Source of the DNA: Ramlibacter algicola
GTDB taxonomy: Bacteria; Pseudomonadota; Gammaproteobacteria; Burkholderiales; Burkholderiaceae_C
NCBI RefSeq assembly: GCF_016641735.1
Contig: NZ_JAEDAO010000001.1
Span: 2,108,001 to 2,172,000 of the forward strand
DNA length: 64,000 nucleotides
Direction of reading: 5' to 3'
Each line of letters begins with the position of its first letter. Position 1 is the stretch's first letter. Both the position numbers and the translations under genes were made by a program. The notes beneath the pieces are model-generated. The model was given only the letters and a program-made list of their open reading frames with translations, was not told the origin of the DNA and did no database searches. This document shows, piece by piece, positions 1 through 8,027 of this stretch.

Positions 1-2
1 AC

Positions 3-497
3 ATCAAGCACGACCTGAGCGCCGTGAGGCGCGAATCGATCCGGCTGGCGCTGTACCGCGCGGGCGAGGACCCGCTGCTCGCCGAGCGCGCCTTCGATGC
101 GTTCTTCAGCGCGCGCCAGCAGGTGGAGCTGTACGAGGATGCGCATGACGCGCTCGCCGTGCTGTCGGCGCGCTACCCGCTCGTGAGCCTGTCCAACGGC
201 AACGCGGACCTGAAGCGGGTGGGCATCGACCGCTTCTTCCGCGCCGCCGTCTCGGCGCGCGAATTCGGCGTCGGCAAGCCCGACCCGCGCATCTTCCACG
301 CAGCCGCCGGCGCGGTGGACGTGGAGCCGCACGAGGTGCTGCACGTCGGCGACGACGCGACGCTGGACGTCATCGGCGCCGTCAACGCGGGCATGCAGGC
401 GGTGTGGGTCAACCGCGACGGCCACCAGTGGACGTACGACGAGCCGCCGCACGCGACGGTGAGCGATCTCAGGCAGCTGTGCGCGTTGCTGGCGTGA
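3..497 (+). CDS. HAD-family hydrolase, 5'-truncated by the window start
   Basis: Partial gene. The frame is already open at base 3 (reading IKHDLSAVRR...), so the true start lies upstream and the GTG at 24 is probably internal. The visible C-terminal part has HAD motif II in VSLSNGNADL, the motif III lysine in FGVGKPDPRIFHAA, and motif IV in VLHVGDDATLDVIGA. The family comprises Mg-dependent phosphatases or dehalogenases with an Asp nucleophile; that Asp motif is outside the window. The order of motifs fits the IA-type group with the cap domain inserted after motif I. The substrate cannot be told. The last 29 bases overlap the end of the convergent hpnE. Confidence 0.85.
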   Translation: MKHDLSAVRRESIRLALYRAGEDPLLAERAFDAFFSARQQVELYEDAHDALAVLSARYPLVSLSNGNADLKRVGIDRFFRAAVSAREFGVGKPDPRIFHAAAGAVDVEPHEVLHVGDDATLDVIGAVNAGMQAVWVNRDGHQWTYDEPPHATVSDLRQLCALLA

Positions 498-1743
498 GCG
501 CGCCGACCGCCGCGAGCGCCGAGCGCACGGCACCTTCCAGCGTCGACGGGTAAGGGCCGTCCACGTAGTCCCCGCATGCCACCAGGCCCGGCGCGATCGC
601 GGCGGGCGGCCGCACGACACCGGGCGTGCACGCGAAGGTCGCGCGCTTCTCGACCACCGTGCGCAAGGCTTGCACCTCCCATCCCAGCGCAGCAGCTTGT
701 GCGAGCACTTGCGCCTCGAGTTCGGCCGCGCTGCCTTCGCTCGCACTCGTGACCCACGCGAGCACGCCGGCAGGTCCGCCGAGTTGCGAGCGATCGAACA
801 CGAACTGCGCGGGGCCGGTTCGCAACGCGAGCATCGGCTGCGGCAGGGAAGGACCGCCGTGCGTGTACACGGTGGCGATCGGCTCGTGCATCAGGCCGGC
901 CGCCTGCTTCGCCCACTGCGGCGCCAGCCCGCTGGCTTCGACCAGGCGGGCGGCTTCCGTTGGCGACGCGGCGAGCAGCACGGCGTCGAACGGCTCGCCG
1001 TCGACGAGCCATGCTTCGCCGGTCCGCTGCAGCGCCTGGACGCGCATGCCTTCGAGCACCTTCGCGCCGTGCGCGCGCAGCCAGGACGCCGCTGCATCGG
1101 GAAAGAGCCGGCCGAGATCGGCAGCCGGCAGCAGCAGGTCGGAGGCCGCCCAGCCATTGCCGCCGGGCATGAAGAGGGCATCGCGCAGAACGCGCAGGAA
1201 CACGCTGGCGCTCGCGCGCGAGGCCGGCACGTTGAGCGCCGCGACGCACAGCGGCTCGACGAGGTCCTGCATCGCGCGCTCGGGCACTCGGGCGCACAGC
1301 TGCGCGACGGTCCATCGCGGATCGCAAGTGAAGCCGCGCAGGCGCCAGCGGGCGGCTTCGCGCAGGAAGGCGAGCTTCTCGCCCCAGCGCCATCCACGCG
1401 CGGACAGGATGCCGATGGCGACGTTCCATGGGGCGTGGACGTCGGGCAAGGACACGCCGCTGCCGTCCGGAAACTGCAGCACCAGCGGCACGCGGCGCAG
1501 CACCTGCGCGGGATCGATGCCGACGGTTCGCATGCAGGCCAGCGTCTGCGAGTAGGCGCCGATCAGGATGTGCTGGCCGTTGTCGAGATCGAGCGATCGT
1601 CCTTCATGCTCGACGTGCAGCCGGCGCGCACGGCCGCCGAACTGGCGCGCGGCCTCGAAGACCGTGACGGCATGGCCCGCCGACGTGGCGGCCACCGCGG
1701 CGGCCAGGCCCGCCCAGCCCGCGCCGACGACCGCGACGCGCAT
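469..1743 (-). CDS. hpnE: hydroxysqualene dehydroxylase HpnE
   Basis: FAD-dependent enzyme of 424 aa that reduces hydroxysqualene to squalene, the last step of the bacterial HpnCDE route. The N-terminus has a dinucleotide-binding fold with G7-x-G9-x2-G12 (MRVAVVGAGWAGLAAA) followed by the acidic end of strand 2 (VFEA) and the GGRA motif of amine-oxidase/desaturase-type flavoproteins. The C-terminal FAD segment is GLVACGDYVDGPYPSTLEGA. The start codon shares one base with the stop of hpnD (TGATG), which implies translational coupling, and hpnC lies just upstream of that. The function is assigned from the fold plus this operon; as a single protein it could be mistaken for a phytoene-desaturase relative. 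Confidence 0.92.
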   Translation of the reverse strand: MRVAVVGAGWAGLAAAVAATSAGHAVTVFEAARQFGGRARRLHVEHEGRSLDLDNGQHILIGAYSQTLACMRTVGIDPAQVLRRVPLVLQFPDGSGVSLPDVHAPWNVAIGILSARGWRWGEKLAFLREAARWRLRGFTCDPRWTVAQLCARVPERAMQDLVEPLCVAALNVPASRASASVFLRVLRDALFMPGGNGWAASDLLLPAADLGRLFPDAAASWLRAHGAKVLEGMRVQALQRTGEAWLVDGEPFDAVLLAASPTEAARLVEASGLAPQWAKQAAGLMHEPIATVYTHGGPSLPQPMLALRTGPAQFVFDRSQLGGPAGVLAWVTSASEGSAAELEAQVLAQAAALGWEVQALRTVVEKRATFACTPGVVRPPAAIAPGLVACGDYVDGPYPSTLEGAVRSALAAVGALTPATRTAA

Positions 1744-2582
1744 CAGACGCGGCCCAGGGCCTGGACCTTCCAGGCGAGCCAGAGCTTGCGCAGCGGCGTG
1801 AGGCTCACGCGCTGGTGCAGCACGCGGAAGTCCTCGTGCTCGATCTCGCGCAGCAGCGTGCGGTAGATGCTGGCCATCATCAGGCCCGGTTTCTGGCTGC
1901 GGAAGTCTTCCGCCGGCAGCAGGGCAAGCGCCTCGTCGTACAGGCGGTGCGCGCGCTCGGCCTGGAACCGCATGAGCGCGGTGAACCGGTCCGAGTACTG
2001 CCGCTTGCTGATCTCGTGCGCCTTGACGTCGAATTGCTGCAGCTCACTGACCGGCAGGTAGATGCGGCCGCGCAGCGCGTCCTCGCCGACGTCGCGGATG
2101 ATGTTCGTCAGCTGGAAGGCCAGGCCGAGCTTGTGCGCGTAGGCGGTGGTCTCCTCCCGGACCTGGCCGAAGATGCGCGCCGACACCTCGCCGACGACGC
2201 CCGCCACGAGGTGGCAGTAGCGCTCCAGCGCGGGGAAGTCGAGGTAGCGCGTCTGCTCCAGGTCCATGCGGCAGCCTTCGATCACCGCCTGCAGCTGGCG
2301 CTGCTCGAGGCCGTAGCGCTCGACGGCGGGCATCAGCGCGCGCATGGCGGGATGCTGGGGCTGGCCTTCGAACGAGCGCGCCACTTCGGTCTGCCACCAG
2401 GCGAGCTTGGTCTGCGCGATGCCGGGATCGGTCACCTCGTCGACGACGTCGTCGACCTCGCGGCAGAAGGCGTAGAACGCGGTGATGGCCTCGCGCCGCG
2501 GCTTGGGCAGGAAGAGGAACGCGTAATAGAAGCTGCTGCCGGATGCCGCCGCCTTCTCCTGGACGTATTGCTCCGGGGTCAT
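1743..2582 (-). CDS. hpnD: presqualene diphosphate synthase HpnD
   Basis: 279 aa, trans-isoprenyl diphosphate synthase fold. The enzyme condenses two farnesyl diphosphates to presqualene diphosphate. Both Asp-rich, Mg-diphosphate-binding motifs are visible: CREVDDVVDEV near residue 42 and TNIIRDVGEDALRGRIYLP near residue 160. The protein opens MTPEQYVQEKAAASGSSFYY, typical of HpnD. It sits 10 bases after hpnC and overlaps hpnE by one base, so hpnC-hpnD-hpnE reads as one minus-strand operon. Phytoene synthase is a close homologue, but the partnership with HpnC and HpnE favours squalene synthesis. Confidence 0.93.
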   Translation of the reverse strand: MTPEQYVQEKAAASGSSFYYAFLFLPKPRREAITAFYAFCREVDDVVDEVTDPGIAQTKLAWWQTEVARSFEGQPQHPAMRALMPAVERYGLEQRQLQAVIEGCRMDLEQTRYLDFPALERYCHLVAGVVGEVSARIFGQVREETTAYAHKLGLAFQLTNIIRDVGEDALRGRIYLPVSELQQFDVKAHEISKRQYSDRFTALMRFQAERAHRLYDEALALLPAEDFRSQKPGLMMASIYRTLLREIEHEDFRVLHQRVSLTPLRKLWLAWKVQALGRV

Positions 2583-2592
2583 GGCGCGATTG

Positions 2593-3438
2593 TCACATCC
2601 GCACCGCGCGCCACAGCAGCGCGGGGGCGTCGAGGGCAGCGATCGCAGGGCGGCGGGTGATGGTGTCGAAGCCCTGCGCCTCGATCTTGTCCAGGATGCG
2701 CAGGCCGCCTTGCACCACGAGCCGCAGTTCCCATCCCGCGCGCCCGGGCAGCGCGTGGACCAGCGGCGCGCCTTCGAGCATCAGCTTGCGCGCCCATGCG
2801 CATTCGGCGCGGAGCAAGGCCGCGCGCGCAGATGCATCGGCGAGTTCGGGGTGCAGCGGCTCGATGCCGTGCTGCGCGCAGTCGGCGTCTGGCAGGTAGC
2901 GGCGGCCGCGGGGCAGGTCGCGGGAGAGGTCCTGCCAGAAGTTCACCAGTTGCAGCGACGAGCAGATCGCATCGCTGCGGCGCAGGGACCGGCCGTCCTC
3001 GATGTCGTGCAGGTGCAGCAGCAGGCGGCCGATCGGGTTGGCGCTGCGGCGGCAGTAGTCGAGCAGCTCGGCGCGGTCCGCATAGCCGGCGCCGTCGCTC
3101 GTCTTCAAGACGTCCTGCCGGAACGCGCTCAGCAGGTCGTGGAGGAGGGGGACGGGAAGCCTGAATCGCCGGATGGACGTTTGCAGCGGGCCGAACACCT
3201 CCGGCCAGCGCGTCGCAGACTGGCCCGACGCGCAGCGATCGAGCTCGGCACCGAACGCATCCAGGTCGGCCAAGCGGGCTTCGGGTGGCGCATCGCCTTC
3301 GTCGGCCAGGTCGTCGGCGGTGCGCGCGAACCAATAGATGGCGGCGATCGGCGGCCGCAGGGCTGGCGGGCACAGCCACGAAGCGACCGGAAAGTTCTCG
3401 TAATGGTCGACCCGGCGGGCCTGCTGCTCATCCGTCAC
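2593..3438 (-). CDS. hpnC: hydroxysqualene synthase HpnC
   Basis: 281 aa, squalene/phytoene-synthase family. It converts presqualene diphosphate to hydroxysqualene. Seen: the first Asp-rich motif FARTADDLADEGD near residue 37 and the second motif NFWQDLSRDLPRGRRYLP near residue 165. The opening residues DHYENFPVASWLCP match HpnC proteins. A good ribosome site (GGAGG, about 7 bases ahead) supports the ATG at 3438. First gene of the minus-strand hpnCDE operon; its upstream region is shared with the divergent RND efflux genes. No squalene-hopene cyclase gene lies in the window. Confidence 0.92.
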   Translation of the reverse strand: MTDEQQARRVDHYENFPVASWLCPPALRPPIAAIYWFARTADDLADEGDAPPEARLADLDAFGAELDRCASGQSATRWPEVFGPLQTSIRRFRLPVPLLHDLLSAFRQDVLKTSDGAGYADRAELLDYCRRSANPIGRLLLHLHDIEDGRSLRRSDAICSSLQLVNFWQDLSRDLPRGRRYLPDADCAQHGIEPLHPELADASARAALLRAECAWARKLMLEGAPLVHALPGRAGWELRLVVQGGLRILDKIEAQGFDTITRRPAIAALDAPALLWRAVRM

Positions 3439-3452
3439 CTCCGGATTGTCGC

Positions 3453-3481
3453 TTGACGCGGGCCGGGTCGCCCGCTAGATT
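3453..3481 (+). promoter_or_regulatory. sigma70-type promoter of the RND efflux operon
   Basis: TTGACG at 3453-3458, a 17-base spacer, then TAGATT at 3476-3481. This is one of the best consensus matches in the window and lies 30 bases ahead of the adaptor ATG. It is between the divergent hpnC start and the efflux operon. Confidence 0.7.
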
Positions 3482-3495
3482 ACTAACCAGTCAGT
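3482..3495. promoter_or_regulatory. palindromic operator candidate (TetR-type) over the RND transcription start
   Basis: The 14 bases ACTAACCAGTCAGT fit a perfect dyad ACTnACnnGTnAGT, placed directly after the -10 box and 16 bases before the ATG. A dyad of this size over the start of an efflux operon is the usual layout for a TetR/AcrR-family repressor. No such regulator gene is encoded in this window, so the regulator would act from elsewhere. Confidence 0.6.
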
Positions 3496-3511
3496 CATTA
3501 GAGAGCGCTTC

Positions 3512-4666
3512 ATGTCCTCGCAGCCTGCCCGGAGCCGCCGCTGGCTCCTTCCCGTCCTCGCGAGCGCCGCCTTGCTGGCGGCCTGCACCAAGCCGGCCCC
3601 GGCGCCCGACCCCGTTCGCTCCGTGAAGGTGGTGACCGTCGGCACCTCCGCCTACCAGTCCGGCCTCGAGTACTCCGGAGAGGTCCGTCCACGGATCGAA
3701 TCGCGGCTAGGGTTCCGCGTCGCCGGCAAGATCGTCAAACGCCAAGCCCAGCTCGGTCAGCGAGTGAAACCGGGCGAGGTGCTCGCGCAGCTCGATGCGC
3801 AGGACTACCGGCTGGCCGCGGACGCGGCCAGGGCGCAGGTGAACGCGGCGAAGACCAACCGGGATCTCGCCGCGGCGGACCTGAAGCGCTACCAGGTGCT
3901 GCGCGACCAGAACTTCATCAGCGGCGCGGAACTCGAGCGACGGGACACCGCCTTCCGCGCCGCGCAGGCGCAGCTGGACCAGGCGTCGGCGCAGCTCGCG
4001 TCGCAGTCCAACCAGGCCCGTTACGCGGACCTCGTGGCGGACGTCGCCGGCGTGATCACGGCCGTCGACGCGGAGCCGGGGCAGGTGGTCACCGCCGGCA
4101 TGCCGGTGGTGCGCATCGCCGTGGACGGCCCGCGCGACGTCCTCTTCTCGGTGCCCGAGGACAAGATCGCCGCCGTCCGCGCCGGCTCGCCGGTCGCGGT
4201 GAAGGTGTGGTCCGGCGGTGCGTTCGACGGCCAGGTGCGCGAAGTCGCCGCCAGTGCCGACCCGGTGACGCGCACGTTCACGGTGAAGGTCGGCATCGAC
4301 GGCAGCACGCAGCCGCCGCTGGGCACGACCGCGAGCGTGGCGCTCCAGTCGCCCACCATGGCCGGAACGCAGGTCGTCAAGCTGCCCACCAGCGCCTTGC
4401 GCCAGGAAGGCAAGGGCAGTGCGGTGTGGGTGCTCGATCGCCCGACGATGACCGTGCGCTCGCAGCCCGTCCAGGTCGCCACGGCCGACGGCAACGAAGC
4501 GGTGATCGCCGCCGGCGTCCAGCCCGGCATGACCATCGTCGCGGCAGGCGTGCACGTGCTGCAGCCCGGGCAGAAGGTCCGCATCTGGGACGAGCGCGCC
4601 GGTGCGCCGGCTGCCGGCGCGGCGAACGTGCCGCAGGGCGCCGTCCAGCCGGTCGTCTCGCGCTGA
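3512..4666 (+). CDS. RND efflux periplasmic adaptor (membrane fusion) lipoprotein
   Basis: 384 aa. The N-terminal signal ends in a lipobox (LLAAC, Cys at residue 25), so the mature protein is predicted to be anchored by lipid to the inner membrane and to reach into the periplasm. Next come a short lipoyl/barrel-sandwich half (RPRIESRLGFRVAGKIV), a coiled-coil hairpin of about residues 100-165 (TNRDLAAADLKRYQVL; AQAQLDQASAQLASQ), the second lipoyl half (AGVITAVDAEPGQVV), a beta-barrel and the membrane-proximal domain. It would bridge the pump encoded directly downstream to an outer-membrane channel. No channel gene follows, so a TolC-type protein must come from another locus. Substrates unknown. 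Confidence 0.92.
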   Translation: MSSQPARSRRWLLPVLASAALLAACTKPAPAPDPVRSVKVVTVGTSAYQSGLEYSGEVRPRIESRLGFRVAGKIVKRQAQLGQRVKPGEVLAQLDAQDYRLAADAARAQVNAAKTNRDLAAADLKRYQVLRDQNFISGAELERRDTAFRAAQAQLDQASAQLASQSNQARYADLVADVAGVITAVDAEPGQVVTAGMPVVRIAVDGPRDVLFSVPEDKIAAVRAGSPVAVKVWSGGAFDGQVREVAASADPVTRTFTVKVGIDGSTQPPLGTTASVALQSPTMAGTQVVKLPTSALRQEGKGSAVWVLDRPTMTVRSQPVQVATADGNEAVIAAGVQPGMTIVAAGVHVLQPGQKVRIWDERAGAPAAGAANVPQGAVQPVVSR

Positions 4667-4673
4667 GCACGCC

Positions 4674-7600
4674 ATGACCGAGCAAGACGACCCGAAGCCC
4701 GGGTTCAACCTCTCGCGCTGGGCGCTGGAGCACCCCGCGCTCACGCGCTACCTGATGGTGGTGCTGATGGTGTTCGGCCTCGCCGCCTACTTCCAGCTGG
4801 GGCAGGACGAGGACCCGCCGTTCACGTTCCGCGCGATGGTCGTGCGCACGTACTGGCCCGGCGCGACCGCGCAGCAGGTGGCCGAGCAGGTCACCGACAA
4901 GATCGAGCGCACGCTGCAGGAAGTGCCGTATGCCGACAAGATCCGCAGCTACTCCAAGCCGGGCGAGTCGCAGATCATTTTCCAGATCAAGGACTCGTCG
5001 AAACCCGGCGACGTCGCCGGCGTCTGGTACTCGGTGCGCAAGAAGGTCGGCGACATGCGCTTGCAGCTGCCCGCCGGCGTGCAGGGACCGTTCTTCAACG
5101 ACGAATTCGGCGACGTCTACGGCGTGATCTACGCGCTGGAGGCCGACGGATTCAGCTATGCCGAGGTGAAGAAGTTCGCCGACGACGTGCGCCAGCAGCT
5201 GCTGCGCGTGCCCGACGTCGCGAAGGTGGAACTGTTCGGCGTGCAGGACGAGAAGCTGTACGTCGAGATCTCGCAGAAGCGGCTGTCGCAGCTGGGCCTG
5301 GACCTGAACCAGGTGCTGCAGCAGCTCGGGCAGCAGAACGCCGTCGAATCCGCGGGCGCGGTGCAGACGCCGCTGGACGTGGTGCAGGTGCGCGTGGGCG
5401 GCCAGTTCGAGGCCGTCGAGCAGCTGGCGGCCATGCCGGTCCGCGGGAGCTCGGGCAACCAGCTGCGGCTGGGCGACATCGCCGAGGTCAGGCGCGGCTA
5501 TGTCGATCCGCCGGTCACGAAGGTCCACCACGGCGGCAAGGAAGTGATCGCGCTCGGCGTGTCGATGGCCAGGGGGGGCGACATCATCCAGCTGGGCAAG
5601 TCGCTGCGCGCGGCGACGCACCGCGTCGACGACGGCCTGCCCGCTGGCATCAAGCTCGTGCAGGTGCAGGACCAGCCGAAGGCGGTGTCGACCTCGGTCA
5701 ACGAATTCGTGCGCACGCTCATCGAGGCGGTGGCGATCGTGCTGGCGGTGAGCTTCCTCGCGCTGGGCTTCCACAAACGACCCGGCGAGGGGCTGCCGCT
5801 GTGGAGGCGCTACTACGTCGACGTGCGCCCCGGCCTCGTGGTCGGCATCACGATCCCGCTGGTGCTCGCCGTCACGTTCCTGGCGATGGACTACTGGGGC
5901 ATCGGCCTGCACAAGATCTCGCTCGGCTCGCTGATCATCGCGTTGGGCCTGCTGGTCGACGACGCGATCATCGCGGTCGAGATGATGGTGCGGAAGATGG
6001 AGGAGGGCTACGACAAGGTCCGCGCCGCCACCTTTGCGTACGAGGTCACGGCCATGCCGATGCTCACCGGCACGCTGATCACGGCCGCCGGCTTCCTGCC
6101 GATCGGCCTGGCGAAGTCCACCGTCGGCGAGTACACGTACGCGATCTTCGCCGTCACGGTGATCGCGCTCGTGATCAGCTGGCTCTGCTCGGTCTACTTC
6201 GTGCCTTACCTCGGCACCCTGCTGCTCAAGGCCAAGCCGGTCAGCAGCGAGCACCACGAGCACTTCGACACCGCGTTCTATCGCAGCTTCCGTCGCGCGG
6301 TGAACTGGTGCGTCGAACACCGCTGGGCGACCATCGGCGCCACGGTGCTGGTCTTCGCGCTCGGCGTCGCCGGCATGGGCAAGGTGCAGCAGCAGTTCTT
6401 CCCCGACTCCAGCCGGCCCGAGATCCTGGTCGACATCTGGTTCCCCGAAGGCGCGTCGTTCGCCGCCAACGAGCAGGTCGCCAAGCGGCTGGAGCAGCGC
6501 CTGCTGCGCGAGCAGGGCGTCGCGTCGGTCACGACCTGGATCGGCTCCGGCGTGCCGCGCTTCTACCTGCCGCTGGACCAGGTGTTCCCGCAGACCAACG
6601 TGTCGCAGTTCATCGTGCAGCCGCGTGACCTGAAGGTGCGCGAGCAACTGCGTGTGCAGTTGCCCGCCTTGCTCGCCACCGAATTCCCCGAGGTGCGCGG
6701 CCGCGTCAAGCTGCTGCCCAACGGCCCGCCGGTGCCGTACCCGGTGCAGTTCCGCGTCGTCGGCAGCGAGCCGCAGGAGTTGCGCGCGCGCGCCGAGGAG
6801 GTGAAGGCCGCGATGCGGCAGAACCCGAACACCCGCGGCGTGAACGACAGCTGGAACGAGTCGGTGAAGGTGCTGCGCTTCGAGGTCGACCAGGCCAAGG
6901 CGCGCGCGCTGGGCGTCACCAGCCAGTCGATCGCGCAGGCCTCGCGCACCATCCTGGCCGGCACGCCGGTGGGGCAGTACCGCGAGGGTGACAAGCTGAT
7001 CGACATCGTGCTGCGCCAGCCGCTCGAGGAGCGCAACGCGATCACCGACCTGGGCAATGCCTACCTGCCGACCGCGAGCGGCAAGTCGATCCCGCTGACG
7101 CAGATCGCCAAGCCCGTGTTCACGTGGGAACCCGGCGTGATGTGGCGCGAGAACCGCGACTACGCGATCACGGTGCAGTCGGACATTGCCGAGGGCCTGC
7201 AGGGCGCGACCGTCACGGAGCAACTGCTGCCGACGCTGCGCAAGCTGGAAGCCAACTGGCCGCAGGGCTACCGCATCGACGTCGCCGGTGCGGTCGAGGA
7301 GAGCTCCAAGGGCTCGTCGTCCATTGCTGCCGGCATGCCGGTGATGCTGTTCATCATCTTCACGCTGCTGATGCTGCAGCTGCAAAGCTTCAGCCGCGCG
7401 CTGCTGGTCTTCATCACCGGGCCACTGGGCATTGCGGGTGTGGCCGGCGCGCTGCTGGTGCTGGACCGGCCGTTCGGCTTCGTCGCGCTGCTCGGCGTGA
7501 TCGCGCTCATGGGCATGATCCAGCGCAACTCGGTGATCCTGATCGACCAGATCGAGCAGGACCGCGCACGGGGCGTGCCGGCCTGGGAGGCGATCGTCGA

Positions 7601-7847
7601 GTCGGCCGTGCGGCGCCTGCGGCCGATCGTGCTCACGGCGGCCGCGGCCGTGCTGGCCATGATCCCGCTGTCGCGCTCGGTGTTCTGGGGGCCGATGGCG
7701 GTGGCGATCATGGGCGGCCTGATCGTCGCGACGGTGCTCACGCTGCTGGCGCTGCCCGCCATGTACGCCGCCTGGTTCCGGGTGCGGCGGCCGGGGCAGC
7801 CCGCGGCCGAGCCAGGCGGTTCTGGCGCGGTCCCGGCGTCAGCTTAA
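4674..7847 (+). CDS. RND-family efflux pump, inner-membrane permease
   Basis: 1057 aa, the usual length for a proton-driven AcrB/MexB-type trimeric pump. The ATG at 4674 follows the adaptor stop by 7 bases. One membrane helix near residues 20-40 is followed by a large periplasmic loop, then the helix bundle with the proton-relay pair in IIALGLLVDDAIIAVEMMV, a second periplasmic loop and the C-terminal helices (LLGVIALMGMIQRNSVILID). The first residues of the mature pump, LGQDEDPPFTFR, match the branch often annotated as an efflux RND transporter permease rather than the classical HAE1 drug pumps. It works with the adaptor encoded just upstream. Substrate not predictable from sequence. Confidence 0.93.
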   Translation: MTEQDDPKPGFNLSRWALEHPALTRYLMVVLMVFGLAAYFQLGQDEDPPFTFRAMVVRTYWPGATAQQVAEQVTDKIERTLQEVPYADKIRSYSKPGESQIIFQIKDSSKPGDVAGVWYSVRKKVGDMRLQLPAGVQGPFFNDEFGDVYGVIYALEADGFSYAEVKKFADDVRQQLLRVPDVAKVELFGVQDEKLYVEISQKRLSQLGLDLNQVLQQLGQQNAVESAGAVQTPLDVVQVRVGGQFEAVEQLAAMPVRGSSGNQLRLGDIAEVRRGYVDPPVTKVHHGGKEVIALGVSMARGGDIIQLGKSLRAATHRVDDGLPAGIKLVQVQDQPKAVSTSVNEFVRTLIEAVAIVLAVSFLALGFHKRPGEGLPLWRRYYVDVRPGLVVGITIPLVLAVTFLAMDYWGIGLHKISLGSLIIALGLLVDDAIIAVEMMVRKMEEGYDKVRAATFAYEVTAMPMLTGTLITAAGFLPIGLAKSTVGEYTYAIFAVTVIALVISWLCSVYFVPYLGTLLLKAKPVSSEHHEHFDTAFYRSFRRAVNWCVEHRWATIGATVLVFALGVAGMGKVQQQFFPDSSRPEILVDIWFPEGASFAANEQVAKRLEQRLLREQGVASVTTWIGSGVPRFYLPLDQVFPQTNVSQFIVQPRDLKVREQLRVQLPALLATEFPEVRGRVKLLPNGPPVPYPVQFRVVGSEPQELRARAEEVKAAMRQNPNTRGVNDSWNESVKVLRFEVDQAKARALGVTSQSIAQASRTILAGTPVGQYREGDKLIDIVLRQPLEERNAITDLGNAYLPTASGKSIPLTQIAKPVFTWEPGVMWRENRDYAITVQSDIAEGLQGATVTEQLLPTLRKLEANWPQGYRIDVAGAVEESSKGSSSIAAGMPVMLFIIFTLLMLQLQSFSRALLVFITGPLGIAGVAGALLVLDRPFGFVALLGVIALMGMIQRNSVILIDQIEQDRARGVPAWEAIVESAVRRLRPIVLTAAAAVLAMIPLSRSVFWGPMAVAIMGGLIVATVLTLLALPAMYAAWFRVRRPGQPAAEPGGSGAVPASA

Positions 7848-7869
7848 AATCGGGGGCTGACCGACTTTC

Positions 7870-7910
7870 GGGCGGGCGGCCGGGGCATCCGGGCCGCCCG
7901 CCCTGCTTTT
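7870..7910 (+). terminator. Rho-independent terminator after the RND operon
   Basis: A perfect 12-bp GC stem (7870-7881 with 7892-7903) and a 10-base loop are followed by TGCTTTT. It separates the efflux operon from tRNA-Leu, which starts 5 bases later. Confidence 0.75.
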
Positions 7911-7915
7911 GGACC

Positions 7916-8002
7916 GCGCGGGTGGCGAAATTGGTAGACGCACCAGGTTTAGGTCCTGACGCCTTCACGGGCGTGTCGGTTCGAGTCCGACCCCGCGCAC
8001 CA
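7916..8002 (+). tRNA. tRNA-Leu(UAG)
   Basis: 87-nt class II tRNA. The acceptor GCGCGGG pairs with CCCGCGC, the D-arm has TGGCGAAATTGGTAGACGC, the anticodon loop TTTAGGT gives UAG, a variable arm is present (CGCCTTCACGGGCG), the T-arm is GGTTCGAGTCC, and CCA is encoded. The outermost pair of the anticodon stem (CCAGG/CCTGA) is a C-A mismatch. It lies 25 bases before tig. Confidence 0.97.
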
Positions 8003-8027
8003 CGAAATCTTTGAAGCGAGAGACACC

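Noticed and set aside
4377..7385. A 1002-codon minus-strand frame antisense to the RND pump
   Set aside because: Repeated His/Arg/Asp/Leu composition with no motif; it mirrors the third-position GC of the real gene.
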